DNA of 64,000 bases from Sphingobacterium sp. CZ-UAM (GCF_002000245.1 NZ_MTCM01000001.1:744001-808000); one strand, 5' to 3'; positions 52,759-62,135 are shown, counted from the first letter of the stretch. A program made the numbers and translations. Notes: generated by a model from the sequence alone, not told the origin.

Positions 52759-53766
52759 ATGATGCTTAAAATTGCTGTTTTCCGTGCGCTTCAATTGGGT
52801 GATCTGCTCTGTGCAATGCCCGCAATCACCGCATTAAAATATAATTATCCTGAATCTAGGTTATATTTTATTGGCCTCCCGCATATGAGGCCGCTATTGC
52901 AGCGCTTCGATTGTGTGGATGAATTTATAGCCTTTCCTGGGCATCCCGAACTCCCGGAACTCCCTTGTCATCCTTTGGCTTTGGCAGATTTTGTAAAACG
53001 AATGCAAGCTGAAAAGTTTGATCTCCTTCTACAACTACAAGGAAATGGTACAATCGTAAATGATTTCTTAAAGAATTTTGGAGCCAAGCGGTTGGTTGGC
53101 TTTCGACCGAGTGGATCAGCGGAGGACAGCGGCTGGCTTGAATATCCCGATAAGCTGCATGAAGTAGATCGGCATTTGGCACTTATTGACTTCTTGGGTC
53201 TCCAAATTCCAAATAGGACCATGTACTATCCTTTATTTAGCTCGGATTGGTCTGGCTTTGAAGTAATAAAAAATAGGCTTGCTTATCCTTTTGTTATTGT
53301 TCATGTGGGAAGCCGGGATACAAACAGGCAGTGGCCGCTTGAAAATTTTGTACAGTTAGCAGAGCACCTCCATGCCAAAGGTTACCAAATTGTGCTGACA
53401 GGAGTCTCAGCGGAGAAGCAAAGGATCGCTACGTTTGAAAACCTGCTGACTTTCAAGGTGCTCAACCTATGCGCGCAGCTCGATCTGGGCGTACTGGGCT
53501 GTCTTGTGCAGCAAGCTTTCCTGGTCATCTGTAACTGCACGGGAATCTCACATATCGCGGCCGCCTTGGAAACCCGAAGTATTGTGCTCAGCATGGACGG
53601 CGAGCCCGAACGATGGGGACCTCAGAATAAGTGCATACATAAAACCTTTGACGCAAGAAAACCCATCCAATTAACTGATATTTTTAGTGCAATTGATTCC
53701 CTTCATGAATTTCAGTCTCCCGTCGGTCAAAACGTAGCAGCAACTCCGAAAATTTCTCGAGGATAG
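52759..53766 (+). CDS. GT9-family (heptosyltransferase-type) glycosyltransferase
   Basis: A 335-residue enzyme from the ATG pair at 52759/52762, where the family's opening LKIAVFRALQLGDLLCAMPAI begins; an upstream extension to 52627 lacks homology. GT9 landmarks are LLLQLQGNGTIVNDFL, VIVHVGSRDTNRQWPLENF, LVICNCTGISHIAAAL and the ERWGP block. Donors are ADP-heptoses in the known members. It is on the plus strand, convergent with the minus-strand heptose operon, and its last 83 bp overlap the end of the other GT9 gene. Confidence 0.9.
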   Translation: MMLKIAVFRALQLGDLLCAMPAITALKYNYPESRLYFIGLPHMRPLLQRFDCVDEFIAFPGHPELPELPCHPLALADFVKRMQAEKFDLLLQLQGNGTIVNDFLKNFGAKRLVGFRPSGSAEDSGWLEYPDKLHEVDRHLALIDFLGLQIPNRTMYYPLFSSDWSGFEVIKNRLAYPFVIVHVGSRDTNRQWPLENFVQLAEHLHAKGYQIVLTGVSAEKQRIATFENLLTFKVLNLCAQLDLGVLGCLVQQAFLVICNCTGISHIAAALETRSIVLSMDGEPERWGPQNKCIHKTFDARKPIQLTDIFSAIDSLHEFQSPVGQNVAATPKISRG

Positions 53767-54784
53767 TATCCACCGTGAATGGGGTATATTCCGCCTGAGT
53801 GTGTTGCTGATCGACAAAAATATTGATGGAATTTTTGGAGCGTTTGCCAGCACTGACAGGGTATAATATAAAGGTAGACTCCTGCGACCAAGGGATATGT
53901 TGAGGATTTGTCTGTGCATAAAGCACTAGGGTCGGGGTCTTTAAGGCACAAGCCATGTGAACCAAACCTGTATTGACTGTAATCACGGCCCTCGCACCCT
54001 TGACAAGTGAGAGTAGATCCGGGATAGATGTCTTACCGATGAGGTTGAACATTTGTCGCGACCCGATATTTTTTCGGCAGGCAGCCAAATAATCGTTATC
54101 ATTTTTACCCACGAGTAGCACCGGATAATGCTGGTCGAGCAACTTTTGAATAAGTTCCTGCGCGATTTCTACCGGAATACGCCGCTTTTCTTCCGAAACA
54201 TCATAATTAAGGATGATATAGTGACTAAGTGGCGCTGCTAATCTTAAACTGCAGGGATGATCCGGCATTTTTAAGGTAGGAAGCCTATTTGTATGCGATG
54301 AGATCCCTAAATGAGTTAGCAGCCCCAGATCTCGTATAATTTGATGCTGAACCTGAAATAATGGTTCTTGGTCTGGCACCCAATCAGTAAGCAGGGCATA
54401 GGGGTTCTCCCGCATATACGCTGCCCGTTTGGGAATGCCTGCCATATACGCCAGGAAGATAGCAGCCATGGGATTCTGGCTATAAACGTTAAAAATCAGG
54501 CAGCCATCAAAATGCAGTGCTTTGATAACGTGAATAAGGGCTTCGGTGCTTGCTGCTGAATCTTGCTCTGTTAGTTTCATCCAGGGGGCATCGTATTGGA
54601 TATAGTCATCAATAGTCCCCAGATACGGTATAATTGGAATGGCCATTTTTGAGGCAAGCAGCGTAATTTTGCAGGATGGCATTTGATGTTTAATTTCCTG
54701 GAGCGCTGCATTGTTCATAATAAGATCACCCATATTATCGAGGCGAATGACCAATAGGTTTCTACAATCTTTCCACTGTCCCAT
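53684..54784 (-). CDS. GT9-family heptosyltransferase, last gene of the heptose operon
   Basis: A 366-residue GT9 enzyme beginning MGQWKDCRNLLVIRLDNMGD, with the family start NLLVIRLDNMGDLIMNNAALQ, then ILNYDVSEEKRRIPVEI, AVITVNTGLVHMACAL and PQHIPWSQES. It should transfer heptose onto a lipopolysaccharide core or another surface glycan. It begins 1 bp after the stop of hldE, so translation is almost surely coupled. Its tail overlaps the converging GT9 gene by 83 bp. Confidence 0.93.
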   Translation of the reverse strand: MGQWKDCRNLLVIRLDNMGDLIMNNAALQEIKHQMPSCKITLLASKMAIPIIPYLGTIDDYIQYDAPWMKLTEQDSAASTEALIHVIKALHFDGCLIFNVYSQNPMAAIFLAYMAGIPKRAAYMRENPYALLTDWVPDQEPLFQVQHQIIRDLGLLTHLGISSHTNRLPTLKMPDHPCSLRLAAPLSHYIILNYDVSEEKRRIPVEIAQELIQKLLDQHYPVLLVGKNDNDYLAACRKNIGSRQMFNLIGKTSIPDLLSLVKGARAVITVNTGLVHMACALKTPTLVLYAQTNPQHIPWSQESTFILYPVSAGKRSKNSINIFVDQQHTQAEYTPFTVDTILEKFSELLLRFDRRETEIHEGNQLH

Positions 54785-54785
54785 A

Positions 54786-56276
54786 TTAGCTTATTTTCTT
54801 TAATACTTGCTTATTTTCCTGCACACGCTGGATGATTTTGGTCGTTGATTGCTGGTGCACATGCTCAACATAAACCAATTTGGTCCCCAAGGAGTGCAAC
54901 AATCCCTTTTCGGGTATATCTTCATCCCGGTAAGCTTCGCCCTTTACAAATACATGTGGTCTTACCTTTTCTAAAAGTGGGATCGGATTATCGGAGCCTG
55001 CATCGCCAAAAGGGACGACGTAATCCACGGCTTCCAGCGCGCAAAGCACTTCAATACGATCCTCCAGCCTGTTCACTGGGCGCGAAGCTCCTTTCAACCG
55101 GCTAATGCTATCATCCGTATTGATGCCTACGATAAGGATATCGCCCGTTGCTTTCGCCTTGCCCAGGTAATGGGCATGCCCGGCGTGGAAAATATCGAAA
55201 CAGCCATTGGTAAAGACCAGGCGATGTTCTTTGCGGAGCCTATCGCATAGTGCTTCTAATTCGTTCAGTTCAGCTATAACTTTGTTATTCGGTTCGCGGA
55301 TCTTTTGCGCCAGTTCCTGAAAGCTACAAGATGCGGTTCCACTTTTTGCTATTCCGATATGTGCTGCCTTGATACTCAAATCAATAGCGTTATCCTGATC
55401 GAGCCCGTTAAAATAGGCGAGACAGAGCGCCGTCAGAAATGTATCGCCGGCGCCCGAAAAATTACCTTCTTTTATCTCAGGCACCCGGTAATGGATAGGG
55501 GCGCCGTCCCTTTTGAATAGAATAACACCATCTTTGTCTAATGTAAGCGCCACCCAGTGCGCATTGGCGACTTCAGCCAGCTGCTTCGACCACTGCATCC
55601 CCTGACGGGCGCGATCTTCATTTTCTCGCTGGCCTAATATCAGGCGCGCCTCTTCATAGTTCGGTTTGATCAGATTCGGACGAAGGCAGCTGTATTTCCG
55701 GTAATCTTTACTATCCACAACAATTATTTTAGGATGCAGTTGTTGCTCCTGATAGAGCATCTGAATTAATTCGTCCGGAATGCTGCCTTTATCATAATCC
55801 GCAATGAAAACAATATCAACCGATTGAAGGGCATCTTTAACCGCTAGCAGGTAGTATTGTAGCATGGCATCGTCAAAGCTATATTTTTGACCGATATCGT
55901 AACGTAGCAAACACTGTTGCTCCCTTCGCAGTCGTGTCTTGGTAAGCGTCTGGCAGCTTTTACTATACAAAATTCCATTAGTTTCAATTCCTTTTTGCTG
56001 CAGCTGATCTGCAATAAGGGCAGCATTGGAATCGTCCCCAAGCACGGTAACAACAGATACGATTGCTCCCATACTGTGAAGATTAACGATGACGTTTCCA
56101 GCTCCGCCGAGGCAATGCACAACGGTATTCACATCAAGTACCGGAACACCTACATCGGGCGCAAGCCTTTTACACGCACCGTCAAGATAGATATCCAGCA
56201 TACAATCTCCAAGAACCAAAACCTTTGGTTTGTTAAATCCATTCTCTACCAATTCATTTAATCTCGTATCCTTCAT
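54786..56276 (-). CDS. hldE: Bifunctional heptose-7-phosphate kinase / heptose-1-phosphate adenylyltransferase
   Basis: A 496-residue two-domain enzyme. Residues about 1-320 are a PfkB-type kinase (VLVLGDCMLDIYLDG, GGAGNVIVNLHSMGA, and the catalytic GNFSGAGDTFLTAL). Residues about 345-485 are a nucleotidyltransferase with FTNGCFDIFHAGHAHYLGKAK and the ISRLKGASRPVN block. It phosphorylates D-glycero-beta-D-manno-heptose 7-phosphate at C1 and later adds AMP to the 1-phosphate, giving ADP-heptose. Its start overlaps the end of gmhB by 23 bp and its stop abuts the GT9 gene, so the operon is tightly coupled. Confidence 0.95.
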   Translation of the reverse strand: MKDTRLNELVENGFNKPKVLVLGDCMLDIYLDGACKRLAPDVGVPVLDVNTVVHCLGGAGNVIVNLHSMGAIVSVVTVLGDDSNAALIADQLQQKGIETNGILYSKSCQTLTKTRLRREQQCLLRYDIGQKYSFDDAMLQYYLLAVKDALQSVDIVFIADYDKGSIPDELIQMLYQEQQLHPKIIVVDSKDYRKYSCLRPNLIKPNYEEARLILGQRENEDRARQGMQWSKQLAEVANAHWVALTLDKDGVILFKRDGAPIHYRVPEIKEGNFSGAGDTFLTALCLAYFNGLDQDNAIDLSIKAAHIGIAKSGTASCSFQELAQKIREPNNKVIAELNELEALCDRLRKEHRLVFTNGCFDIFHAGHAHYLGKAKATGDILIVGINTDDSISRLKGASRPVNRLEDRIEVLCALEAVDYVVPFGDAGSDNPIPLLEKVRPHVFVKGEAYRDEDIPEKGLLHSLGTKLVYVEHVHQQSTTKIIQRVQENKQVLKKIS

Positions 56277-56835
56277 AATGTTTGTTTTTTAACGCAATAA
56301 GCTGATTGAGCTCCGTGAAATCATCAAGAACAAAATCGGGTGTAAATTTGGGATTGCTAATCCGGTCGTCTAAACGTTCTCTTTTGTTTCTATCTACCAG
56401 AATGGTATGACAGCCCGCTGCCCGGCCCGCGGCTACATCGTTGAGAATATCACCGATCATCCAGGATTTTTTGAGGTCGATGTGGAGGTCGTCAGCTGCC
56501 TTAAAAAGTAAACCGGGCAGTGGTTTACGGCAGTCACACTGTGGCTCCGCTGTCACATCCGAATGTGGGCAATAATAAATCCCGTCCAAGATGATATGTT
56601 CGGTTTTCAGCTGATCCCGTAGCTCCGAAAACGCGATTTCCAGATCTGCTACGGTAAAATACCGTTTGGCAATGCCAGACTGGTTGCTGATCACGACTAA
56701 TTTATAGCCTCTTTTTTGAAGTAGCCGGAGCGCAGGAAAAATATCAGGGTAACATTTGATACGGGCAGGATCAACGTTGTAAGGCACATCCTTGATGAGC
56801 GTTCCGTCTTTGTCCAGAAATATTGCTTTTTCCAT
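56254..56835 (-). CDS. gmhB: D,D-heptose 1,7-bisphosphate 7-phosphatase
   Basis: A 193-residue HAD-IIIA phosphatase. The nucleophile motif is FLDKDGTLIKDVPYN (D8 and D10), the second VVISNQSGIAK, and the zinc loop is CPHSDVTAEPQCDCRKP, distinctive of GmhB. It dephosphorylates the 7-position between the two HldE steps. It lies 3 bp after the GT4-GmhA fusion gene and overlaps hldE by 23 bp. Confidence 0.95.
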   Translation of the reverse strand: MEKAIFLDKDGTLIKDVPYNVDPARIKCYPDIFPALRLLQKRGYKLVVISNQSGIAKRYFTVADLEIAFSELRDQLKTEHIILDGIYYCPHSDVTAEPQCDCRKPLPGLLFKAADDLHIDLKKSWMIGDILNDVAAGRAAGCHTILVDRNKRERLDDRISNPKFTPDFVLDDFTELNQLIALKNKHYEGYEIK

Positions 56836-56838
56836 TGT

Positions 56839-58695
56839 TTATGCGATCAGTTTTTTGTGAACGAGATGATGTTGCTTGGAAATGGAACCCAGGTTCATCT
56901 GCTGCTCGACCAGGGCACAGAGCTGATGGATGATATGGAGCTGGACTTCCTGGATGCGTGCGGTGTTCTCGGAGGGAACTATCAGATTGTATTCGCCATA
57001 GGCTGTCGCCTGTCCACCGTCTTTTCCGAGGAGGTTTACACAGGTAATATCCATCTTGTTAGCCTCCTTAAGTGCATTGATGATATTCTCCGATTTTCCG
57101 CTCGTGCTCAGGCAAATAAGCATATCCCCCGGCTGTCCCAATGCTTGAACTTGCCGTGAGAAAATACTGTCGTAACCGAAATCATTTGCCCATGCGGTCA
57201 GGACCGAAGAATCCGTATTCAGGGAAATTACAGGATACCCCGGCCGATGTGGAATTTCAAAACGGCCGATCAGCTCCGCCGCAAAATGTTGGCTTTCAGC
57301 AGCGCTGCCGCCGTTACCACAGATCATGATCTTCTTACCCTGACGCAAGACATCCACCATTTTGTAAGCCAGTCTGGCAATGCCTCCGGCCAAAACTTCG
57401 GCCGCCAGTTCAAAGGTCCGGGAAGAGCCCATAAAAGTATCCTTAATCTGCTCAATCGCTTCTTTTTCGCGCCGCATTGGTATACATTGCTCGTAAAGTT
57501 GCGCAATACTTTCACTGATTTTGTTCCAGGTAAAGCTTCGCATATGTTTCAGTGCATTAACCGCGAACCGGGTACGTTTTCGCTCATCATTAATTAAATC
57601 CACTATCGCCGCGGAAAGCTGTTGCGGTTGCTGCGGCGGCACCAGGATGCCTGTCTCCCCGTTGCGTACGGTAAAGGAAATACCCCCGACGTCTGCACCG
57701 ATAACAGGTGTACCGCAGGCCATCGACTCCAAAGGAGTGATACCAAAAGGTTCATACCAAGGGGTGGTAATAAACAATTCACTTGCAGCATAATAATATT
57801 TGAGTGTATCCCGTGTTTTCTGTCCAGTGAAAATCACCTTATCGCTTACATTCAGCGCGGAACAAAGCTGTTGAAGACGCATAAATTCTGCTTGGTCATC
57901 CGCGGCCTCCAGGTTCCCGCCAACAACCAGCAGCCTTAATTCGGGAAGCAGGTGCTGGGCATGGGAAAACGCCTCGATCACGTTGTCGATGCCCTTACGT
58001 TTCACCATACGTCCAAGCTGTAAAATATAGGTAAATGCTGGATCGAGTCCCAACTTTTCTTTTGCTTCTGTCCGGTCCAAGGGGTGGAAGTCATTGGGGT
58101 TATAACCGCATGGGATAATTTCTATTTTATCCTGTGGGGCCTGATAATGTTGAATCAGATCCTTTAGATCATTTGGGCATTCAGCGATAATGCGCTCAGC
58201 CTGCCAAATGATATCTTTTTCGATTTGTTCCCGCACTTTAGGAAATTTATCCGAACAGCCCTGATGTAATCGACGGACAGCACCTAGGGCATGAAAAGTA
58301 ATAACAAAAGGGATTTTAAGTTGTTTTTTTAGTGCCATCGCTACCATCCCTGAAAGCCAAAAATGGGCATGGACCAAATGGTAGCTGAGCTCATTACCTT
58401 GGATAAACTTGATCATTGCTGAACTGAATTCGTCCATGCATCCATAAAGCTCTTCCTTCGGAAGTATATGAGCTGGACCAGCCTCCACGTGGATCACACG
58501 GATCAGCGGTTTCCAGTAGATAATCTGTTCTTGCTCCTCGCTTTCCTTTCGTGTATAGATATCGACCTGGTAGCCCAGCAAAGCAAGCTGAGTGGCTACC
58601 TCCGCAACATAAACATTTTGCCCACCACTATCTTTGCCACCTAAAGTGGCCAATGGAGAGGCATGATCACTGATAAAAGCTATTTTCTTTTGCAT
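56839..58695 (-). CDS. Fusion of GT4 glycosyltransferase and GmhA sedoheptulose-7-phosphate isomerase
   Basis: A 618-residue protein with two enzymes in one chain. Residues 1 to about 400 form a GT-B GT4 transferase of the sucrose-synthase-like subgroup: LGGKDSGGQNVYVAEVATQL, FHALGAVRRLHQG, LQLGRMVKRKGIDNVIEAF and PWYEPFGITPLESMACGTPV. After a linker, residues about 415-600 are a full GmhA: GNGGSAAESQHFAAELIGRF, the STSGKSENIINAL phosphate site, LLGKDGGQAT and RIQEVQLHIIHQLC with the late His. GmhA makes D-glycero-D-manno-heptose 7-phosphate from sedoheptulose 7-phosphate, the first step completed by the next two genes. The join is in frame with no stop or shift. Confidence 0.95.
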   Translation of the reverse strand: MQKKIAFISDHASPLATLGGKDSGGQNVYVAEVATQLALLGYQVDIYTRKESEEQEQIIYWKPLIRVIHVEAGPAHILPKEELYGCMDEFSSAMIKFIQGNELSYHLVHAHFWLSGMVAMALKKQLKIPFVITFHALGAVRRLHQGCSDKFPKVREQIEKDIIWQAERIIAECPNDLKDLIQHYQAPQDKIEIIPCGYNPNDFHPLDRTEAKEKLGLDPAFTYILQLGRMVKRKGIDNVIEAFSHAQHLLPELRLLVVGGNLEAADDQAEFMRLQQLCSALNVSDKVIFTGQKTRDTLKYYYAASELFITTPWYEPFGITPLESMACGTPVIGADVGGISFTVRNGETGILVPPQQPQQLSAAIVDLINDERKRTRFAVNALKHMRSFTWNKISESIAQLYEQCIPMRREKEAIEQIKDTFMGSSRTFELAAEVLAGGIARLAYKMVDVLRQGKKIMICGNGGSAAESQHFAAELIGRFEIPHRPGYPVISLNTDSSVLTAWANDFGYDSIFSRQVQALGQPGDMLICLSTSGKSENIINALKEANKMDITCVNLLGKDGGQATAYGEYNLIVPSENTARIQEVQLHIIHQLCALVEQQMNLGSISKQHHLVHKKLIA

Positions 58696-58706
58696 GATAT
58701 TTTGAG

Positions 58707-59648
58707 TTAGTTAATTTTTTGATGAATGAGATAAGTCCATTGTTGTGCAAAACGCTGGATATCAAAAAGGTCAGCGGCCTTCTGTGCGGCCTGTTCGCCT
58801 AAGTGCTGCGCATGTTTCGGATTGTCAAGTAGCATTTTCATTTTTTCGACCAAAATGTCGATGTCCAAACCTATATATCCCGTTTTTCCATTTTCGATAA
58901 TAGTTGATAGCTCAGTGGTCGCCAAACCCACTACGGGCAAGCCGACCATCATCGCTTCACAGATCGCCAGCCCGAGACTCGTATACCGGATCGGATTGAA
59001 AAAAAAACGATAGTCTTTAATGAATTCAGGGAGTTCCGGATGCAATACCTCTCCAATACCCCAAGGTTCATTGCCCATGCCGATCAGATCTAGCGGCACC
59101 TGTTTTTGGACGCGCTCAAATAAGTCACTACCCAGCATGCGACCACGGGAAGGCAGGTTGTTAACAACCACAATCCCTCTGTCGAGAAGACCTGTATATT
59201 TAACGCCATGTACTTCCACACCATGGGTGATAACCCGTACGTCCGGGAGATCCGTTTTCCACATCAATTGATTGAAATGCGTCACATGCACCAATGTTAC
59301 TGCAGGATTTGTCACGGGATGCACCTCATCACAGGGATGCTGCCAGGGCGGGTCATGCTCAATATAAATACCCGGGAGTTGACGCTGCTCCGACGATAAG
59401 ATATCATATTGATCTTGCAGATAATTTTCATCACATTGAAAGAGAATAAGGTCCAGTTCAAGATTCCGCACCTCGCTCGCCGGAACCTCGATCACATTTT
59501 CTCCAAAAGGGAAGGTGCTGCCCCGGCCGACATATCTTGAGCCATGTTCCGGGGTATAGGGAACATAAAGAATGTAATCCCCCAGGGATAAATAGTATAA
59601 ATAAGAACCATGGATGTGCCAAGTGAGGACGCGTGGTTTGTGTGCCAT
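58707..59648 (-). CDS. GT4-type glycosyltransferase, first gene of the heptose operon
   Basis: A 313-residue GT-B glycosyltransferase. The N-terminal half (VLTWHIHGSYLYYLSLGDYILYVPYT) is shorter than in most GT4 enzymes, while the C-terminal half keeps YRFFFNPIRYTSLGLAICEAMMVGLPVVGLATTELSTII and ENGKTGYIG. Donor and acceptor unknown. It is 11 bp ahead of the GT4-GmhA fusion and divergent from the MFS gene, with about 230 bp of promoter region between. Confidence 0.88.
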   Translation of the reverse strand: MAHKPRVLTWHIHGSYLYYLSLGDYILYVPYTPEHGSRYVGRGSTFPFGENVIEVPASEVRNLELDLILFQCDENYLQDQYDILSSEQRQLPGIYIEHDPPWQHPCDEVHPVTNPAVTLVHVTHFNQLMWKTDLPDVRVITHGVEVHGVKYTGLLDRGIVVVNNLPSRGRMLGSDLFERVQKQVPLDLIGMGNEPWGIGEVLHPELPEFIKDYRFFFNPIRYTSLGLAICEAMMVGLPVVGLATTELSTIIENGKTGYIGLDIDILVEKMKMLLDNPKHAQHLGEQAAQKAADLFDIQRFAQQWTYLIHQKIN

Positions 59649-59882
59649 AATTTTTCTTGTTTAATAAAAATGTAAAAGGATCAATCCAACTATCGAGGTC
59701 ACGTTCGTCCCGACCAAGCCTAGTCAACTTATCTTTTGATTAATGAACTGCTGACGGCGGCAGTTGGTTGAATGGACTAATACCCTTTTAAAGGAAAGAA
59801 ATACGCCGTGTTGCGTATAAAAACTATATTTTAACTTTTGAGCAACCAAACTATCTAGGCAGACGTTACATCAGAAAACGTT

Positions 59883-61355
59883 ATGGATATCAAGCCAAAG
59901 CTGCATCTGGAACCAGCAGAAATTAATCGAAGTCTGCGCATGGTCATTATCGATGGCTTGTGTTCTGAAGTGGTTGTCTGTTTGAGCAGTGGCGCGATTT
60001 TAATCGGTGCTGCACTGCTGCTCGGAGCAAGCAATTTCCAGATCGGCCTACTCGCTTCTTTTCCTACGCTTTGTAACTTGGCACAACTGCTTACCATTTT
60101 ATTGATACAACGTTACCCCAACAGAAAGTTAATTACGGTGTTAGCGGTATTTCTGGCAAAGATACCGCTGTTGATTATTGGAATCGTGCTATGGAGAAAT
60201 ACACAGCTATCCTTCAGTATCCTGCTGATTTTTATGTTTATTCATTATTTTCTGAGTGCCCTAGGTGGGGCCGGCTGGAATGCCTGGATTAAGGATCTTG
60301 TTCCCGAACAGCAGCTGGGAACTTATTTTTCCAAACGTACACGGCTCATGCAGCTAACAAATATTGCGATAAGTCTGGCTGTGGCAGCGTTGGTTGATTA
60401 CTATACCAGGAACAGGGGGGATGAATTACCCAATCTGTACGGCATTTATTTTTTTGCTGCTGGTCTGATAGGTGCAATTGGTGCGTTCTTTCTCGTACAG
60501 GTCAGCGAACCCAAACAGGAAATATCTGGCGGGAATTTAGGAAGTTTATTGCTTGAGCCCCTAAAAAACACAAACTTTAAAAATCTGCTTATTTTTAATG
60601 CGGCATGGGTACTGGCCATTAACTTAGCGATTCCCTTTTTCACCGTGTTTATGCTTAAAACCTTGGGGCTGTCGATGAAAGTCGTTATTTTGCTGACCGT
60701 GGTCAGCCAGGTCGCCAGTGTTGCCGGCCTGCCTTTATGGGGCAAATTGTCGGATCGGTATAGTAATAAAAGTATAATTTACCTGACGGCACCGATCTAT
60801 ATCTGTTGTATTCTTTTATGGATATTTGTTGGCATCTATTCCCGGGCACTGCCCAACCTGATTCTTTTGGTTCTTCTCCATATCATGACCGGAATCTCGA
60901 CTGGAGGCATCAATTTGGCGCTCACAAATATTGGCCTGAAACTCGCGCCAAAAACTGACGCTATTATATATATCACCGTAAAGAATATGGTCGCCTCTTT
61001 TTTTACCGCACTGGGGCCAATATTGGGCGGTTTACTGGTAGACTACTTCGCGACGCGCGAACTGCAGATCAGTATTTCCTGGAAAAGTCCGAATTTGGAA
61101 TCCGTCGCAAAATTGATTTATCTGCATGAATGGAATTTTCTGTTTCTACTGGCTTCAATACTGGCCTTTTTTTCGCTCCGCTGGCTTGGCAAAGTGCAGG
61201 AAAACGGGGAGGTAAGTCACCAATTGGTAAAGCGTATTATGAAAAAGCGGTTTCGGGCCGGGTTAAAAGAACGTCTGCTCGTGGGGAATATTATTACTTT
61301 ACATGCGCAGTTAAAGCAGATTTTGAAACGGAAGGATCTCCCCGCCAAGGAATAA
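59883..61355 (+). CDS. MFS transporter
   Basis: A 490-residue inner-membrane protein with about 12 transmembrane helices. The A-type loop shows FKNLLIFNAAWVLAINLAIPFFTVF and the MFS-like GKLSDRYSNKSIIYL motif after helix 8; an SRxxR-type loop after helix 2 reads QRYPNRKLI. It is divergent from the heptose operon and could export a related sugar or metabolite, but that is position-based inference. The charged C-terminal tail (KKRFRAGLKERLL) is cytoplasmic. Confidence 0.88.
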   Translation: MDIKPKLHLEPAEINRSLRMVIIDGLCSEVVVCLSSGAILIGAALLLGASNFQIGLLASFPTLCNLAQLLTILLIQRYPNRKLITVLAVFLAKIPLLIIGIVLWRNTQLSFSILLIFMFIHYFLSALGGAGWNAWIKDLVPEQQLGTYFSKRTRLMQLTNIAISLAVAALVDYYTRNRGDELPNLYGIYFFAAGLIGAIGAFFLVQVSEPKQEISGGNLGSLLLEPLKNTNFKNLLIFNAAWVLAINLAIPFFTVFMLKTLGLSMKVVILLTVVSQVASVAGLPLWGKLSDRYSNKSIIYLTAPIYICCILLWIFVGIYSRALPNLILLVLLHIMTGISTGGINLALTNIGLKLAPKTDAIIYITVKNMVASFFTALGPILGGLLVDYFATRELQISISWKSPNLESVAKLIYLHEWNFLFLLASILAFFSLRWLGKVQENGEVSHQLVKRIMKKRFRAGLKERLLVGNIITLHAQLKQILKRKDLPAKE

Positions 61356-61398
61356 GCTAAGGCCCGGACTGCCCAGCAAGGCCGGGGGCGGTCGCCCG

Positions 61399-62133
61399 CT
61401 AGATGTCGATGAGGGCAAAACTGGTATCATCGCCATGATGCGCCTTCAAAACAGGAACGGCCACATTGTAAATCGGGATGCCTGCGGGGGATTGCGCTTT
61501 AAATTTGCCCGCATGTGCATGGCCGTGGAATGCGGCTGTGACATTTCGGCGCTGAATAGGTTCCATCAGATGCGTAGAACCCAAAAAAGGGTAGATCTCT
61601 TTGGGTTCGCCCACTACAGTTTCGGCGATGGGAGCGTAATGGAGCAGCGCTACCTTTTTTATGTCTGTATATTCCTGCTCTAGCCTTGCTAGCGCCCGAT
61701 CCAATAGGAGGGATTCGTTAACTGCTTCCTGAACAAAACTTTTCATCGCATCTTCGCCAAACATCGAGAGCATATAGCGGTCAAAGCCGCCGCCAAACCC
61801 CTTCACGCCAGCAAAACCGATGCCTGCTGTGACAATAGCCTCCCCATCCAGGACGCTGACCTTGCTATCTGTCAGAATCTGACGAATCTGCTTTTGACGG
61901 CCTTTTTCATAGTCGTGATTCCCTAGAACTGCAATCACCGGAACTTTTAAGTGCTGTAATTCCGCAACGAGCATTTCCGCTTCTTCTTCGTCACCCGTAT
62001 CTGTCAGATCGCCACATAAGAGCAGAACTTTGGCTTTTGTGGAAATTTCCTCAAATATAGTTTTCCATTTTCCATGTTGGCTCTGATTCATATGAATATC
62101 ACCTATTGCTGCAATTGTTGTTTTCTTTGCCAT
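61399..62133 (-). CDS. Calcineurin-like metallophosphoesterase
   Basis: A 244-residue binuclear-metal phosphoesterase. The metal-binding signature is complete: GDIHMNQS (D-x-H), LCGDLTDTGD (GD), LGNHDYEKG (GNHD), LLHYAP (H) and FHGHAHAGK (GHxH). No signal peptide, so it acts in the cytoplasm. It follows the nucleotidyltransferase-fold gene with only 2 bp between stop and start, so the two probably work together. The substrate is unknown. Confidence 0.93.
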   Translation of the reverse strand: MAKKTTIAAIGDIHMNQSQHGKWKTIFEEISTKAKVLLLCGDLTDTGDEEEAEMLVAELQHLKVPVIAVLGNHDYEKGRQKQIRQILTDSKVSVLDGEAIVTAGIGFAGVKGFGGGFDRYMLSMFGEDAMKSFVQEAVNESLLLDRALARLEQEYTDIKKVALLHYAPIAETVVGEPKEIYPFLGSTHLMEPIQRRNVTAAFHGHAHAGKFKAQSPAGIPIYNVAVPVLKAHHGDDTSFALIDI

Positions 62134-62135
62134 CG

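Noticed and set aside
61363-61398. GC-rich structured stretch between the MFS and phosphoesterase genes
   Set aside because: Only a 5-bp stem (GGGCG/CGCCC) with a 2-nt loop and no T-run; too weak to call a terminator.
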